DNA from: Taibaiella soli
GTDB lineage: Bacteria; Bacteroidota; Bacteroidia; Chitinophagales; Chitinophagaceae
Reading direction: 5' to 3'
NCBI RefSeq assembly: GCF_003236175.1
Contig: NZ_QKTW01000009.1
Location: 124,001 to 188,000 of the forward strand
Length of the DNA: 64,000 nt
This document shows, one piece after another, positions 1 through 9,624 of the stretch. Under the pieces are notes generated by a model that saw only the letters and a program-made list of their open reading frames with translations, was not told the origin of the DNA and searched no databases. Numbering within the stretch: the first letter of the stretch is position 1; every line of letters begins with the position of its first letter. The translations under genes and the position numbers were made by a program.

Positions 1-2
1 TG

Positions 3-1019
3 TTTGAAAAGAAACGTGTGGAAACAATCATCAACCAGATGGAAGATGCCGTAATTGGAATGGATGCGGAAAATAAAATCTTGTTTATCAACAATACGGC
101 CGAGCATTTATTTCATCTCAAGTCATCCGAAATATTAGGCAAATACGCACCAGACGTGGCTTTGTACAACGATTTGCTACGTACCGTTTTGCAGAAAGAT
201 CAATCGAGTCAACCATTGAAAATAGTGGTGGATGGCAAAGAGAATTATTTTTCTGCCGACGCGCGAACGGTTTTTAATGAAGAAAAACAAATTGGGGAAG
301 TGTTTACGCTCAAGAATATTACCTCATTTAAAGAGCTGGATATTTCTAAAACTAATTTGCTGGCGACTATTTCTCATGAACTGAAAACTCCGATTTCATC
401 CATTAAAATGAGTACAAGACTCTTGACCGACGAACGCATCGGCGACCTGAATACAGAACAAAAGGAGTTGATCGGGAATGTCTCAGATGATGCGGAAAGA
501 CTATTGAAGCTGACTGGCGAATTGTTGAACATGACGCAGCTGGAAACGGGGCAAATTCAGCTTAAGCTTCAGATTATCCAGGCTTCGAAAATTATCGATA
601 TGGCATTGCCGGCAGTACAGGTGCAGGCGTCTCAGAAAAATATACATCTAGAGAATACCTATGATGATAACCTGCCAGACATCATCGCTGACGCGGAGAA
701 AACTTCCTGGGTTTTGATTAATCTATTGAACAATGCCATCAAGTTTTCACCGCAGGGAACTAAAATTATCATCCATGTATCGCATGACCATAATAAAGTT
801 TTCTTCTCCGTAAAAGATTTTGGTCCGGGAATTGATGAAACCCATGCGGCGCATATTTTTGATCGTTATTACAAAATTCCCGGAGAACAAGCCGGAACTG
901 GTCTGGGACTTTCCATCGGCAAAGAATTTATTGAAGCACAGGGTGGAAAATTGATGGTAGAGAGCAAACTGGGCGAGGGTAGTACGTTTATTTTTCAATT
1001 GCCCGCCGGTCGCATTTAG
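3..1019 (+). CDS. PAS-domain sensor histidine kinase, C-terminal part (5' truncated by window edge)
   Basis: The frame is open to the left edge, so the true start lies outside; a GTG at 18 is only an internal valine. Numbering from that GTG, residues about 1-105 form a PAS-like sensor. A HisKA dimerisation domain follows with the H-box SHELKTP (phospho-acceptor His120). The HATPase domain shows the N-box NLLNNAIKFSP (about 235-245), the G1 box DFGPGID (267-273) and the G2 box GTGLGLSI (293-300), so all catalytic boxes are intact. The residues just before the PAS resemble the junction after a HAMP or membrane segment, suggesting a membrane-bound kinase. No response regulator is in the window; a partner may lie upstream. 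The signal is unknown. Confidence 0.93.
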   Translation, partial: FEKKRVETIINQMEDAVIGMDAENKILFINNTAEHLFHLKSSEILGKYAPDVALYNDLLRTVLQKDQSSQPLKIVVDGKENYFSADARTVFNEEKQIGEVFTLKNITSFKELDISKTNLLATISHELKTPISSIKMSTRLLTDERIGDLNTEQKELIGNVSDDAERLLKLTGELLNMTQLETGQIQLKLQIIQASKIIDMALPAVQVQASQKNIHLENTYDDNLPDIIADAEKTSWVLINLLNNAIKFSPQGTKIIIHVSHDHNKVFFSVKDFGPGIDETHAAHIFDRYYKIPGEQAGTGLGLSIGKEFIEAQGGKLMVESKLGEGSTFIFQLPAGRI

Positions 1020-1046
1020 CATCCCGAAGTATACCCAAAAAACGAA

Positions 1047-1069
1047 CGGGCCTGCATCTAGCAGACCCG
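1047..1069. terminator. Hairpin after the histidine kinase gene
   Basis: A 9-bp stem with one mismatch and a 5-nt loop lies 28 bp after the kinase stop. A run of six A precedes it and no T-run follows on the + strand, so as a rho-independent terminator it fits the minus strand better. Its role is uncertain. Confidence 0.35.
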
Positions 1070-1370
1070 CCATTATTACAAAACCAACCGAGTTTAAAAT
1101 AGCTTTCGAACAATGTTTTGGGGGTGGTTGTGTTAACCTTCGGTCGATCTAAAAATTTAAAAGGATTGTGTACCTGGCTTTCGTTTCTGAGTGTAAAATT
1201 TGCTTTTTAAATTGATATTCTTTGTTAATGGAATACTATTGAATAGCTTAAAGGGTATCGTTAACAAACGATTAAGAAAAAGTCTACTCTAGCTCCTCCG
1301 AAGCAGGAAAACTTCCAGTGGAAATAGGAATCTATTATGAAAGCGATCCAGATAATGTGATATTAAATGC

Positions 1371-1504
1371 GAAATCAGATCCCCACGTCGTGCCTCTGGA
1401 TGACCAGCGTGGTGTGTTCCCAATATAGTGTACAATACCGGCCGGGTTATTACGAGGAATTGCCAAACAGCGAAGCTGTGGGGACGACGTGGTAATCTGA
1501 TTTC
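1371..1504. repeat. Long inverted repeat (arms about 24 bp)
   Basis: The left arm at about 1371-1394 (GAAATCAGAT...CCACGTCGT) is the near-perfect reverse complement of the right arm at about 1481-1504. The roughly 85-bp centre does not code. It looks like a REP/MITE-type palindromic element of the kind dispersed in Bacteroidota genomes. Confidence 0.6.
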
Positions 1505-1720
1505 GCTCCGGGAAATTATGCACCACATCTTGTGCTGCAAAACATCAGACCTTTTCGTTTTTGCTCCTTGGTGTTTTTTGAGGGAAACCACTCGCTGTTA
1601 CCCGGAACATTTCCTTCGTCGATGTGACAAACGGGAGTGCATCGATTTTGTGCCAAACAAAACATCAGACCTTTTCGTCTTTTCGGGAAATGCTCGCGCC
1701 GAGCTTCGTTTTTATGGAAT

Positions 1721-1983
1721 GCCGTTGCGCCTTCGTGAGAAGAAAGACCTTTACATCTTCGTTCCTTATGATCTTTGCAGGAAACTCTAGTGTTCGGACT
1801 TCGACTCCGCTCAGTCTGACAGGAAATAGATAACGAAAGCCGTTGCGCCTACGTGAGAAGAAGAAAGACCTTTACATCTTCGCCCCTTAGCATCTTTGCA
1901 GGAAACTCTAGGGTTCGGACTTCGACTCCGCTCAGTCTGACAGGAAATAGATAACGAAGGCCGTTGCGCCTCCGCGAGAAGAA
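1721..1983. repeat. Tandem direct repeat, period 118-121 bp, 2.2 copies
   Basis: Copies start at 1721, 1839 and 1960, each opening GCCGTTGCGCCT. Copies 1 and 2 are about 95% identical and differ by a 3-bp insertion; copy 3 stops after about 24 bp. Each full copy carries the dispersed core CTTCGACTCCGCTCAG. A shorter repeat (AACATCAGACCTTTTCGT) occurs twice just upstream, near 1542 and 1663. Confidence 0.85.
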
Positions 1984-2014
1984 TTCAGACGTCAGAAATC
2001 AGACATCAGCGATC

Positions 2015-2590
2015 CTACTCCTGTTCGAAGAAATAAACAATCAGCATCACCGCTGGCTTTTTGCCTATAGTGCGCGGTACGTGCGACAGACGACCATCGA
2101 AGAAAAGTGAATCACCTTCCTCCAGCACATAAGAATTACCATTGATTTCGTATTCGACTTTACCACTAATGATATACTTGTATTCAAAAGCTTCCGTTTG
2201 CACCATTGGTCGTGTAGCGCCGGGCTCCAGTGTAAGCAATACAATGTCTACGGTTGCGGCAGCTACGTTTTGCGTATGAATGCGATGGTAAAAAAAGCCA
2301 ATGGCATCTTCTTTCTGGAAAGGTTCATATTCCTCCTTCTTGCGAACAATAACCGGTTCTACATCGAGATGAGCGGCGATGTCCGCGAAAAAATCACTAA
2401 TGGCGATTTCCAAAGATTTAATAATACTAAACAAAACAGGAAGAGAAGGAATGCTTCGTCCGTTTTCAATTTGTGATATGAGTCCCTTGGTGACACCTGA
2501 GCGATCGGCTAATTCTTGAAGTGTAAACCGTTTCTCCGTTCTGTATTTTTTAATTTTTTTGCTGATTTCCAGCAGGAAAGCACCTTCCAT
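2015..2590 (-). CDS. XRE-family transcriptional regulator with C-terminal cupin sensor domain
   Basis: 191 residues. An N-terminal XRE helix-turn-helix (about 10-65; LQELADRSGVTKGLISQIE is typical) is joined to a cupin_2 barrel (about 115-185) with the usual small-ligand pocket layout. This is the SutR/PuuR-like architecture, in which the cupin senses a metabolite and the HTH controls a neighbouring catabolic operon. An upstream TTG at 2623 overlaps a -7 promoter box (2621-2628), so I place the start at the ATG at 2590. It is divergent from the surface-protein/TonB/phosphonatase cluster, with TAAAC...GTTTA palindromes at both promoters. That makes it the likely local regulator of that cluster and of itself. 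Ligand unknown. Confidence 0.88.
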   Translation of the reverse strand: MEGAFLLEISKKIKKYRTEKRFTLQELADRSGVTKGLISQIENGRSIPSLPVLFSIIKSLEIAISDFFADIAAHLDVEPVIVRKKEEYEPFQKEDAIGFFYHRIHTQNVAAATVDIVLLTLEPGATRPMVQTEAFEYKYIISGKVEYEINGNSYVLEEGDSLFFDGRLSHVPRTIGKKPAVMLIVYFFEQE

Positions 2591-2620
2591 TTTGTGAGTC
2601 TTGATGGTATTGTGGAAACG

Positions 2621-2628
2621 CAAAAATA
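2621..2628 (-). promoter_or_regulatory. Bacteroidota -7 box for the XRE-cupin regulator
   Basis: Reads TATTTTTG on the minus strand, matching TAnnTTTG. It predicts transcription starting near 2615 and rules out the TTG at 2623 as a start codon. Confidence 0.55.
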
Positions 2629-2672
2629 GGTATTTCGTATAAATCTGTCTTTATACGGACGTTAAATAGAAG

Positions 2673-2685
2673 TAAACAATGTTTA
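2673..2685. promoter_or_regulatory. Candidate operator, perfect 13-nt palindrome near the regulator promoter
   Basis: TAAACAATGTTTA is a perfect palindrome about 50 bp upstream of the regulator -7 box. The adjoining GTTTAGTATT (2681-2690) recurs as its exact reverse complement at 2964-2973, upstream of the divergent operon. Confidence 0.5.
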
Positions 2686-2956
2686 GTATTTCTGTATTTC
2701 CTTTCTGGGAGTTAAAGGGCAAAGGGTTAAAAGATTAATTGGTTAAATGGGGGGTGCGAGTAAGTATCATCTTATTTAACCTTTTGCCATTTTAACCCAT
2801 TAACCGACACAGGTATATAGATACTATACATTTCTCCCTTTTTATCAGACGCTGTTGTGCACTTTTTGTATTCAGATATGGGTGTGAATCTGTTTATTTA
2901 TAAGTTGTTGATTGGGATAGTGTTTGTTTGGTTTCTTTTTCTAAATACGTAGAATT

Positions 2957-3017
2957 GTTAAGTAATACTAAACATTCTTAACAATTTGGTAAACTGATGT
3001 TTAGAATTAGTAAACAT
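2957..3017. promoter_or_regulatory. Candidate operator cluster upstream of the surface-protein operon
   Basis: Three overlapping dyads: GTTAAG/CTTAAC (2957-2962 and 2977-2982); TAAAC-N4-GTTTA (2990-3003); ATGTTTA-N7-TAAACAT (2997-3003 and 3011-3017). They share the TAAAC/GTTTA half-site with the palindrome at 2673-2685. A weak -7 box (CACTTTTG, 3026-3033) follows directly, so the dyads would cover the -33 region. Good candidate binding sites for the divergent XRE-cupin protein. Confidence 0.5.
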
Positions 3018-3056
3018 TCCTGAGGCACTTTTGCTGTCGAAAATCGGTAGCAAAAA

Positions 3057-6000
3057 ATGGAACACTTCAACACAACAAAAAAGCTTTTACGCTATGGCAT
3101 CGCTTGTATGCTGGGCGTGTTTGGCTTTGTAAGCGCCCAGGCACAAGGGGGCGGCAGAGCTATAAGTTTCCCTGGTACATCGGCGAACGAACACATCAAT
3201 CTTGGCGACTCTCTTTCCAACAAACTGGATACGGTGAGTTTTACGTTGGAGATGTGGGTAAACTTCAATGTAACGAGCAGTGACCCGAGTTTTATCGGAA
3301 ATAAAGACTGGAATAGTGGTGCCAATACAGGCTTCGAATGGAATCTGAAAAGCAGTGTTGCAACACAGATTCAATTCAATTTTAAACCTGCCGGAGGTAC
3401 GCGTGTTGACTACGTGATGACGGTTCCGAAACTACAAGGTAACTGGAACCATATTGCAATGGTCGTAGATCGCAAAGGTATGTTGACCGGTTATGTGAAT
3501 GGCGTGCAGAATGGTACTCCGGTAAGCATTGCGGCTGATTCTGGAAAGACACTGGATGGTGCATTGCCGATTCGCCTTGGTCAGGATGGTACAGGCACAT
3601 ACGGTTCAAAGTTTGCAGGTAAAATAGACGAGGTGCGTTTCTGGAAATCGGTTCGTACACAAGCACAGCTCCGCGACAATATGTGTCAAAAACTTGCTGG
3701 TACAGAAGCTGGTTTGCTCGCGTACTATCCGATGAATGAAACGACGGGTAGTGCAATCAATAACAATGCGACTGCTTATGCAACTGTGTTTAATGGTGTG
3801 ATGACGAACAGTCCGGTGCGTGTAAACAGCGGTGCTGCGATTGGTGATACTTCGGCAAATATTTATGCGTCTTCTTTCACTGGTGTAGTGCTGTCGCTCG
3901 CTTCTGCCGCGCATGGCAGCACAACCGTGCAAAACATGACCGGCAGTCTGAAAGGCATGCAGGTCTATCGTGTAGATGCGGCGCCGAATACTTATGGGTC
4001 TATTCCAAACCCAAATGCAAACAATGTTTACTTCGGTGTTTTTCCGGTAGATTCTGCTACGTCAGGAAGCTATGCAGTGTTGCATGATTATACCAACTTT
4101 CCTGCGGCAAATACGTTTGAAGGCGGCATTGATCTTTATAAAAGAAAAGGTCCGGACTCTACGTGGAATGCTGCAGCTGCAACAAAAAATACAACTGCTA
4201 ATACACTCGCACTTAGTGCGCAGACTGGATTGTATGAGTTGATTATTGGCAATTTTTCTAACCCGGCTATTTGTAATACGCCGTCAGGTTTAGGTGTACA
4301 AAATATCGCGGCAACTTCTGCTACGCTGAATTGGGTAAGTGGTGGTTCTAACCGTTGGAACATTGAATACGGTGCCGGTAACTTCACAATCGGAAACGGT
4401 ACACGTATAAGCAATCTCAGTGCAATCACGTACAATGCGTCTGGTCTTGGCGCAAACACTACTTATACTTTTTATGTACAAGATACTTGCGCTGGCTTGA
4501 ACAATAGTAGTCCGTGGGCTGGTCCGTACACATTTACTACACTCGCTGATTACAGCAAATATGGTGCTGGCTATGCAATGTCTTTTCCTGGTACTACTGC
4601 GAATGAGCATGTAAACCTTGGTACGGCTGTATCTGCGGAACTGGATACCAACAATTTCTCGATTGAACTGTGGGTAAACTTCGACAAATTCAACGATGAT
4701 GAGGTAATCATCGGTAATAAAAACTGGAACAACGGTGCAAACGTAGGTTGGTCGCTCGGTCGTTCTGATAAATCTGGTTTTCCTGCCAGTACACTTTGGT
4801 TTAACGTACAGCCACTGAACGGTATTCGTCGTGATTGGCATATCAACTTGCCTGGTCTGAATCTGATTCATAACTGGAACCATGTTGCAGTAACCGTAGA
4901 TCGCAAAGGCAGCATCGCATTTTATATCAATGGTATTCCGGCAAATATTCAAGGATATGCACAAGGTGGTACGAGTAGCTGGACGACGCCAACAATGGAC
5001 ATCTCTGTTGATTCAAATAAATACACAAAAGGTACACTGCCATTCCGTTTAGGTCAGGATGGAACAGGTACCTATGGTGTGAAATTTAAAGGGATGATCG
5101 ATGAAGTACGTATTTGGAAAACAGTTCGCACGCAAACAGAGATTCGCAACAATATGTGTCGTAAGGTAGCGCCGTCAAATACAGATCTGCTGGCTTATTA
5201 CCGGATGGATGAATTGACCGGCAACGCTGCTACAAACCTTGCTGCTTCTACTTCAGGTTCTTTCAATGGTACGCTGACAAACAATCCGGTGCGTGTAGCG
5301 AGCGGTGCAGCAATTGGTGATACAAGTGCTTATGTTTATGCAAATTCACTAGCAAATAATTCGCTTGAACTGGCTTCTGCACAAAATGGCAAAGTGATAG
5401 TAGATAGCTTCGGCGGTACCTATTCTGCTGTCCAGGTTTATCGTGTAGATACCCTTCCAAACACTACTTACGATATGGCAAGCCTTGGCAATAATAAAAC
5501 ATACTTCGGCGTATTTGCCTATGACACTGCGGGGGTAAGTAATACCAACATTGTTCAGATTTCTTCAGATTACCGTTTGCGTTATGACTACAGCAACTAT
5601 CCGACGGCTGTGACAAATGCTGCAAATCTGCATCTCTACAATCGAAATGCTGCTGATGTAATGATGTGGACGGATTTTGGCGCGAGCAACAACACAACAG
5701 TTCATCAGTTGACAGTGGATGGCATTCAGAAACGTAAAGAGGTAATGCTCGCAGATTTCAATGCGCAGTCTTGTGCGAATGTTACCAATGTGCATGTGGA
5801 TAGTTTGATGAGTCATTATGCACGCATCGCGTGGACTAGTAACGGGAACAAATGGAATGTGCAATACGGTCCGAAAGGTTTTGTGTTAGGTACAGGTACA
5901 ATTGATACCGTCACAACTGCAAAAGATGGTATTGCTAATCTGAATGCAGATCAAACATATGATGTTTATGTTCGCAATCGTTGCAGTAATACAGACAGTA

Positions 6001-6611
6001 GCAAATGGGTGGGCCCTTACAGTTTCCATACGCCTGATCCTTGCGCAGCACCTACAGGTCTTGAAATTCATTACCTCGGCGGAGATTCTGTAATCATTAT
6101 GTGGCCAAATAACGGTGCTACATCTTATACCCTGGAATGGGGGCAGCAAGGTTATTCACTTGGCGCTGGTATCCTGATTGAAGGTGTTGATTCTAATAAA
6201 TACGTTTTGACTGGTCTTTCTAACAATATGTCATTTGATGTTTATCTCCGTGATAGTTGCGATGGCATTGGTTATAGTAAATGGTTTGGTCCGGTGACAT
6301 TCCAGGCAAATGGCCCGATCTGGGATCCAAACCCGCCAACACCAACATCCGTTTCAAATACAGCAGCTAAAGGCGCTGAGTTCAAAGTCTATCCGAATCC
6401 GGCACAACAATATATCATCATTGAGCCTTCGGTAAAAAATGAAACCAGCACCGTAGAACTCTACAATGTTCAGGGTGTGGTGGTTCGTAGAGAGACTATA
6501 AATGCAGATCATTACCAAATGAATACAGGCGACCTGGCAGATGGACTGTATATGCTGAAATGCAGCAACACGACAACGAAGCAGACATTCAAAATCGTTG
6601 TCCGTAAGTAA
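3057..6611 (+). CDS. Secreted LamG/fibronectin type III surface protein with T9SS sorting domain
   Basis: 1184 residues with a signal peptide (about 1-30, ending AQAQ). LamG/concanavalin-like domains lie at about 35-255 and 505-745; each opens with an AISFPG- or AMSFPG-like strand and a GNKDWN/GNKNWN motif and ends with DEVRFWK/DEVRIWK. Fn3 domains lie at about 405-500, 905-995 and 1000-1085. The C-terminal type A sorting domain starts near 1108 (KVYPNPAQQ). The first and second LamG-plus-linker halves are clearly an internal duplication. LamG domains usually bind glycans, and the sorting tail predicts T9SS export and attachment to the cell surface. It is the first gene of the cluster; the TonB receptor starts 35 bp downstream. 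Probably a surface binding protein for the imported substrate, the role SusD plays in other loci (inference). Confidence 0.9.
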   Translation: MEHFNTTKKLLRYGIACMLGVFGFVSAQAQGGGRAISFPGTSANEHINLGDSLSNKLDTVSFTLEMWVNFNVTSSDPSFIGNKDWNSGANTGFEWNLKSSVATQIQFNFKPAGGTRVDYVMTVPKLQGNWNHIAMVVDRKGMLTGYVNGVQNGTPVSIAADSGKTLDGALPIRLGQDGTGTYGSKFAGKIDEVRFWKSVRTQAQLRDNMCQKLAGTEAGLLAYYPMNETTGSAINNNATAYATVFNGVMTNSPVRVNSGAAIGDTSANIYASSFTGVVLSLASAAHGSTTVQNMTGSLKGMQVYRVDAAPNTYGSIPNPNANNVYFGVFPVDSATSGSYAVLHDYTNFPAANTFEGGIDLYKRKGPDSTWNAAAATKNTTANTLALSAQTGLYELIIGNFSNPAICNTPSGLGVQNIAATSATLNWVSGGSNRWNIEYGAGNFTIGNGTRISNLSAITYNASGLGANTTYTFYVQDTCAGLNNSSPWAGPYTFTTLADYSKYGAGYAMSFPGTTANEHVNLGTAVSAELDTNNFSIELWVNFDKFNDDEVIIGNKNWNNGANVGWSLGRSDKSGFPASTLWFNVQPLNGIRRDWHINLPGLNLIHNWNHVAVTVDRKGSIAFYINGIPANIQGYAQGGTSSWTTPTMDISVDSNKYTKGTLPFRLGQDGTGTYGVKFKGMIDEVRIWKTVRTQTEIRNNMCRKVAPSNTDLLAYYRMDELTGNAATNLAASTSGSFNGTLTNNPVRVASGAAIGDTSAYVYANSLANNSLELASAQNGKVIVDSFGGTYSAVQVYRVDTLPNTTYDMASLGNNKTYFGVFAYDTAGVSNTNIVQISSDYRLRYDYSNYPTAVTNAANLHLYNRNAADVMMWTDFGASNNTTVHQLTVDGIQKRKEVMLADFNAQSCANVTNVHVDSLMSHYARIAWTSNGNKWNVQYGPKGFVLGTGTIDTVTTAKDGIANLNADQTYDVYVRNRCSNTDSSKWVGPYSFHTPDPCAAPTGLEIHYLGGDSVIIMWPNNGATSYTLEWGQQGYSLGAGILIEGVDSNKYVLTGLSNNMSFDVYLRDSCDGIGYSKWFGPVTFQANGPIWDPNPPTPTSVSNTAAKGAEFKVYPNPAQQYIIIEPSVKNETSTVELYNVQGVVVRRETINADHYQMNTGDLADGLYMLKCSNTTTKQTFKIVVRK

Positions 6612-6646
6612 AATAATATTCAATAAAACAATAAGCAGCGCAGATC

Positions 6647-9592
6647 ATGTGTGTATTCAGATTGAAAAGTCTCTTATTGGTTACCCTGGTTTTGCTGTGT
6701 CAGATTGGTCTGGCGCAGCAGGGCCTAAAGGGTAAGGTAAGCGGCGTTGATGGAAAACTGGCCGGAGCCTTGATAAAATTGGTCGATACAAAATTGGGTA
6801 CGGTTACCAATGACGATGGCAGCTTTGAAATCAAAGATGTGCCGGAAGGCCAATACCAATTGCGTATTTCTTATGCAGGGTTCGAAGAAAAATTAATACT
6901 GATCACTGTACAGAAAGGAAAGGAGACGGAAATCGGCAGCATTGCATTGAAAGATAATTCGCATGCAATGAAGGAGGTGACGGTGAAAGGTAAGGCCAAC
7001 AATGGTTCTAACCTGGAAGCATTGAAGATGACGAAGAATTCAACTAAAATTGTTACCGTCCTTTCGGCGGAGAATATTGGTAAGTTGCCGGATAAAAACG
7101 TAGCCGAAGCTGTGCAGCGCGCCGCTGGTGTAAAACTGGAACATAATAAAGGGGAGGGTAGTACAGTTGCATTACGCGGTACTCCTACTGATTGGACTGC
7201 TACTTTTGTCAACGGTGATCGTTTGCCTACCTCGGATGAAGATGATCCGAGCCGCACTTTTCACTTCGAAGTTTTTCCATCGCAACTGGTCGATAATATC
7301 ATTGTAACAAGAACTGTGACTCCAGATCTTGATGCGGATAATATTGGCGGTGCCATTAACTTTCAGACAGTAACACCGCCAACAAAAAAGGTATTCAATA
7401 TTGACCTGGGCGCTGGTATGAATGTGCGTGCTGGCAAGCCTTTGTATGATATCAATTTTACTTACGGGAATACGACGAAGGACAAGAAATTCTCTTACGT
7501 ACTCAGCGGCTCTTATTATCAGCGGGCTTATGCAACAGATGCCATGCGCATGGTTTACGGCTCTAACTATAGCCATGAGATTAACGCACTGGAGTTGAAA
7601 GATTATTTCGGTACGCGTAAAACACTTGGTGCAAATGCGGCGGTAGAATACAAACCTAACTCACGACTGACGCTTGGAGCGCACTTCATGCACGGTCGTA
7701 TGGACGACGATAAATGGCAGTATAAAACTACTTATAACTGGGCAGATGGTGAAGGGCAGCGTATGCGTGATATCGGTACGCACGGTGTGTTGCAACGCAG
7801 ATTGTACGGTGGGGATGTCACGGCTTCCTGGAATGTGAGCGATAAATTTAAGCTTGATGCTAAAGTAGCCAGTTACTATAATTCATTCCGCTACGGGCCA
7901 TTCCCATATGGAAAAGGCGATCCGAGAAATGGTTATGTAACGTTCAATTTTATCAATTCGATTGAGAAGACTTTCTATTACAACGATTTTGTCAACACAG
8001 ATTTTTATGGCAAAATGCCGTCTGATCCAAGTGTGAAAACCACGCCATATGTATTGTTGGATGGAGATAACCCTTACGGTACAGGGCCGCATTACGACAA
8101 TATACACCCCACGCCAAATTACCTGCCAGGAACCGATCAGTACTATCTGGAAAGTATCACGAGTCAGACAAATAATACCTGGGAAAAAGATCCGGTAAGT
8201 GCGCAGGTAAATGGTACCTGGACTTTAAATGATAAGGTAACTCTTAAAGCTGGATTGAAATTCAGAGCGAAACAGGGAAGTCGTGAAATCAGTGAGTATT
8301 CGTGGTATCCGAACACCGGCGAGATTCAGAACTTGCGTATCTGGCTGAATCAGCATGAAACGCAAGACCCGCCGCGCAACAGCACTTTCCTCAACGCAAT
8401 GAGTGGTGCTTATGCCGGGCAGTTGATGCCATTTCTGACGCCGTCAGCGATGACAGGTCTTATTGGTAATCTGGGCGACAGTCTGAAAGGTTATGCAATG
8501 GATCAGTACAATAACAACTATTATGTCTGGGTCGGTTCAAAATACCATTATCAGGAGCAGGTTTCAGCGGGTTATGCAATGGCGGAAGCAAAGTTGGGTA
8601 AATGGGAATTAGTAGGTGGGCTACGTATTGAAAACACACATTTTGTAGAAACTGGTGATACGCAGTCTACGCAAGGTCAGATGTACACAACTCCTGATGG
8701 GACCACTTCTGTCTGGTATTTTGCGCCGGAGAGCAGAACTGTAGATAGGAACTATCTCGCCATTTTACCTAGTTTAAATGCGAACTATTCCATCGATAGT
8801 AAGTCAGATTTGCGTCTGGCGGTATCGCGTACATTTCACCGTCCCAACTTTGAGGAAACCAAGCCTGGCGCACCGGTGATTCGTTTCGAAGATCTGGAAT
8901 TCAATTTTGGTAATCCGAATCTGAAACCAACCTATTCACTCAATTTTGATGCCACCTATCAACGATATTGGGGTAAAGGTCTGATGACTTTCGGGTTATA
9001 CTATAAAAATGTAACTGACCACATATTCACCAGAATGGAGGCAGATACAGACCCTGTGAGTGGTATCATTTATAAGTACTATGAGAATGCAGGCAACTCT
9101 TACATTATGGGTGCAGAAGCATCTATCGATCGCAAGTTTGATTTTCTGCACGGCTTCTGGAGCGGCTTCGGGGTTTATGCTAACGTAACTTATTCTTATG
9201 CGCGCATGCAGGTGCCGGGACGTCCAAGCAGTCAGGCAATGACAGAACAAACACCGTGGTTATACAACATTGCACTCTATTATGAGAAAGGTCGTGTGAA
9301 TACACGTCTGGGTTTGAACTATACCGGCGCTTATCTGAAAGAGTTGAACCTGGCTTCTGTTGCGGGTTACGGTATTCTGCACAAAGACACAGACTATGAT
9401 TTGTTTGTTGGTGAAACCTATTCGCTCGATTATCAGCTTGCAGTTACTGTCAGTAAACACATGAGCGTATTCGGTGAGGCAAACAATCTTTTGAATGCGC
9501 CTTACAAAACATATATCGGTCAGCCTTGGCGTCCACGTCGTATCGAATACTACGGCCCGCGCTTCGAAGTGGGTGTCAAATTCAATCTGTAA
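6647..9592 (+). CDS. TonB-dependent outer-membrane receptor with carboxypeptidase-regulatory-like N-terminal domain
   Basis: 981 residues. A signal peptide (about 1-24) is followed by a CarboxypepD_reg-like beta domain (about 27-108; GTVTNDDGSFEIKDVPEGQY is characteristic), the plug (about 130-250, with KNVAEAVQRAAGV and GGAINFQT) and a 22-strand-type barrel to the C-terminus. It resembles the TIGR01782-like TonB receptors for oligosaccharides and other large substrates, not a siderophore receptor in particular. No SusD gene accompanies it; the upstream LamG protein may take that place. It would import substrate across the outer membrane for the phosphatase/phosphonatase genes downstream. Only 35 bp separate it from the upstream gene and 32 bp from the next. 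Confidence 0.93.
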   Translation: MCVFRLKSLLLVTLVLLCQIGLAQQGLKGKVSGVDGKLAGALIKLVDTKLGTVTNDDGSFEIKDVPEGQYQLRISYAGFEEKLILITVQKGKETEIGSIALKDNSHAMKEVTVKGKANNGSNLEALKMTKNSTKIVTVLSAENIGKLPDKNVAEAVQRAAGVKLEHNKGEGSTVALRGTPTDWTATFVNGDRLPTSDEDDPSRTFHFEVFPSQLVDNIIVTRTVTPDLDADNIGGAINFQTVTPPTKKVFNIDLGAGMNVRAGKPLYDINFTYGNTTKDKKFSYVLSGSYYQRAYATDAMRMVYGSNYSHEINALELKDYFGTRKTLGANAAVEYKPNSRLTLGAHFMHGRMDDDKWQYKTTYNWADGEGQRMRDIGTHGVLQRRLYGGDVTASWNVSDKFKLDAKVASYYNSFRYGPFPYGKGDPRNGYVTFNFINSIEKTFYYNDFVNTDFYGKMPSDPSVKTTPYVLLDGDNPYGTGPHYDNIHPTPNYLPGTDQYYLESITSQTNNTWEKDPVSAQVNGTWTLNDKVTLKAGLKFRAKQGSREISEYSWYPNTGEIQNLRIWLNQHETQDPPRNSTFLNAMSGAYAGQLMPFLTPSAMTGLIGNLGDSLKGYAMDQYNNNYYVWVGSKYHYQEQVSAGYAMAEAKLGKWELVGGLRIENTHFVETGDTQSTQGQMYTTPDGTTSVWYFAPESRTVDRNYLAILPSLNANYSIDSKSDLRLAVSRTFHRPNFEETKPGAPVIRFEDLEFNFGNPNLKPTYSLNFDATYQRYWGKGLMTFGLYYKNVTDHIFTRMEADTDPVSGIIYKYYENAGNSYIMGAEASIDRKFDFLHGFWSGFGVYANVTYSYARMQVPGRPSSQAMTEQTPWLYNIALYYEKGRVNTRLGLNYTGAYLKELNLASVAGYGILHKDTDYDLFVGETYSLDYQLAVTVSKHMSVFGEANNLLNAPYKTYIGQPWRPRRIEYYGPRFEVGVKFNL

Positions 9593-9624
9593 TTAATTAT
9601 CAAAAAATAATCAAACCAAAAATT

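Larger units (their letters stand above)
1020..2014. other. Intergenic, repeat-rich, no supported gene
   Basis: Almost 1 kb between the kinase and the XRE regulator. It contains a hairpin, a long inverted repeat (1371-1504) and a 118-121 bp tandem repeat (1721-1983). The short open frames here run across repeat units and show no protein-like composition, so I call none of them genes. Confidence 0.75.

Noticed and set aside
1428-1833. Overlapping + strand frames before the XRE regulator
   Set aside because: They span an inverted repeat and tandem repeat units; no conserved protein features.
4290-4964. 224-codon antisense frame within the LamG gene
   Set aside because: Shadow of a strongly supported secreted protein; composition rich in Cys/Arg/Ile without domain structure.
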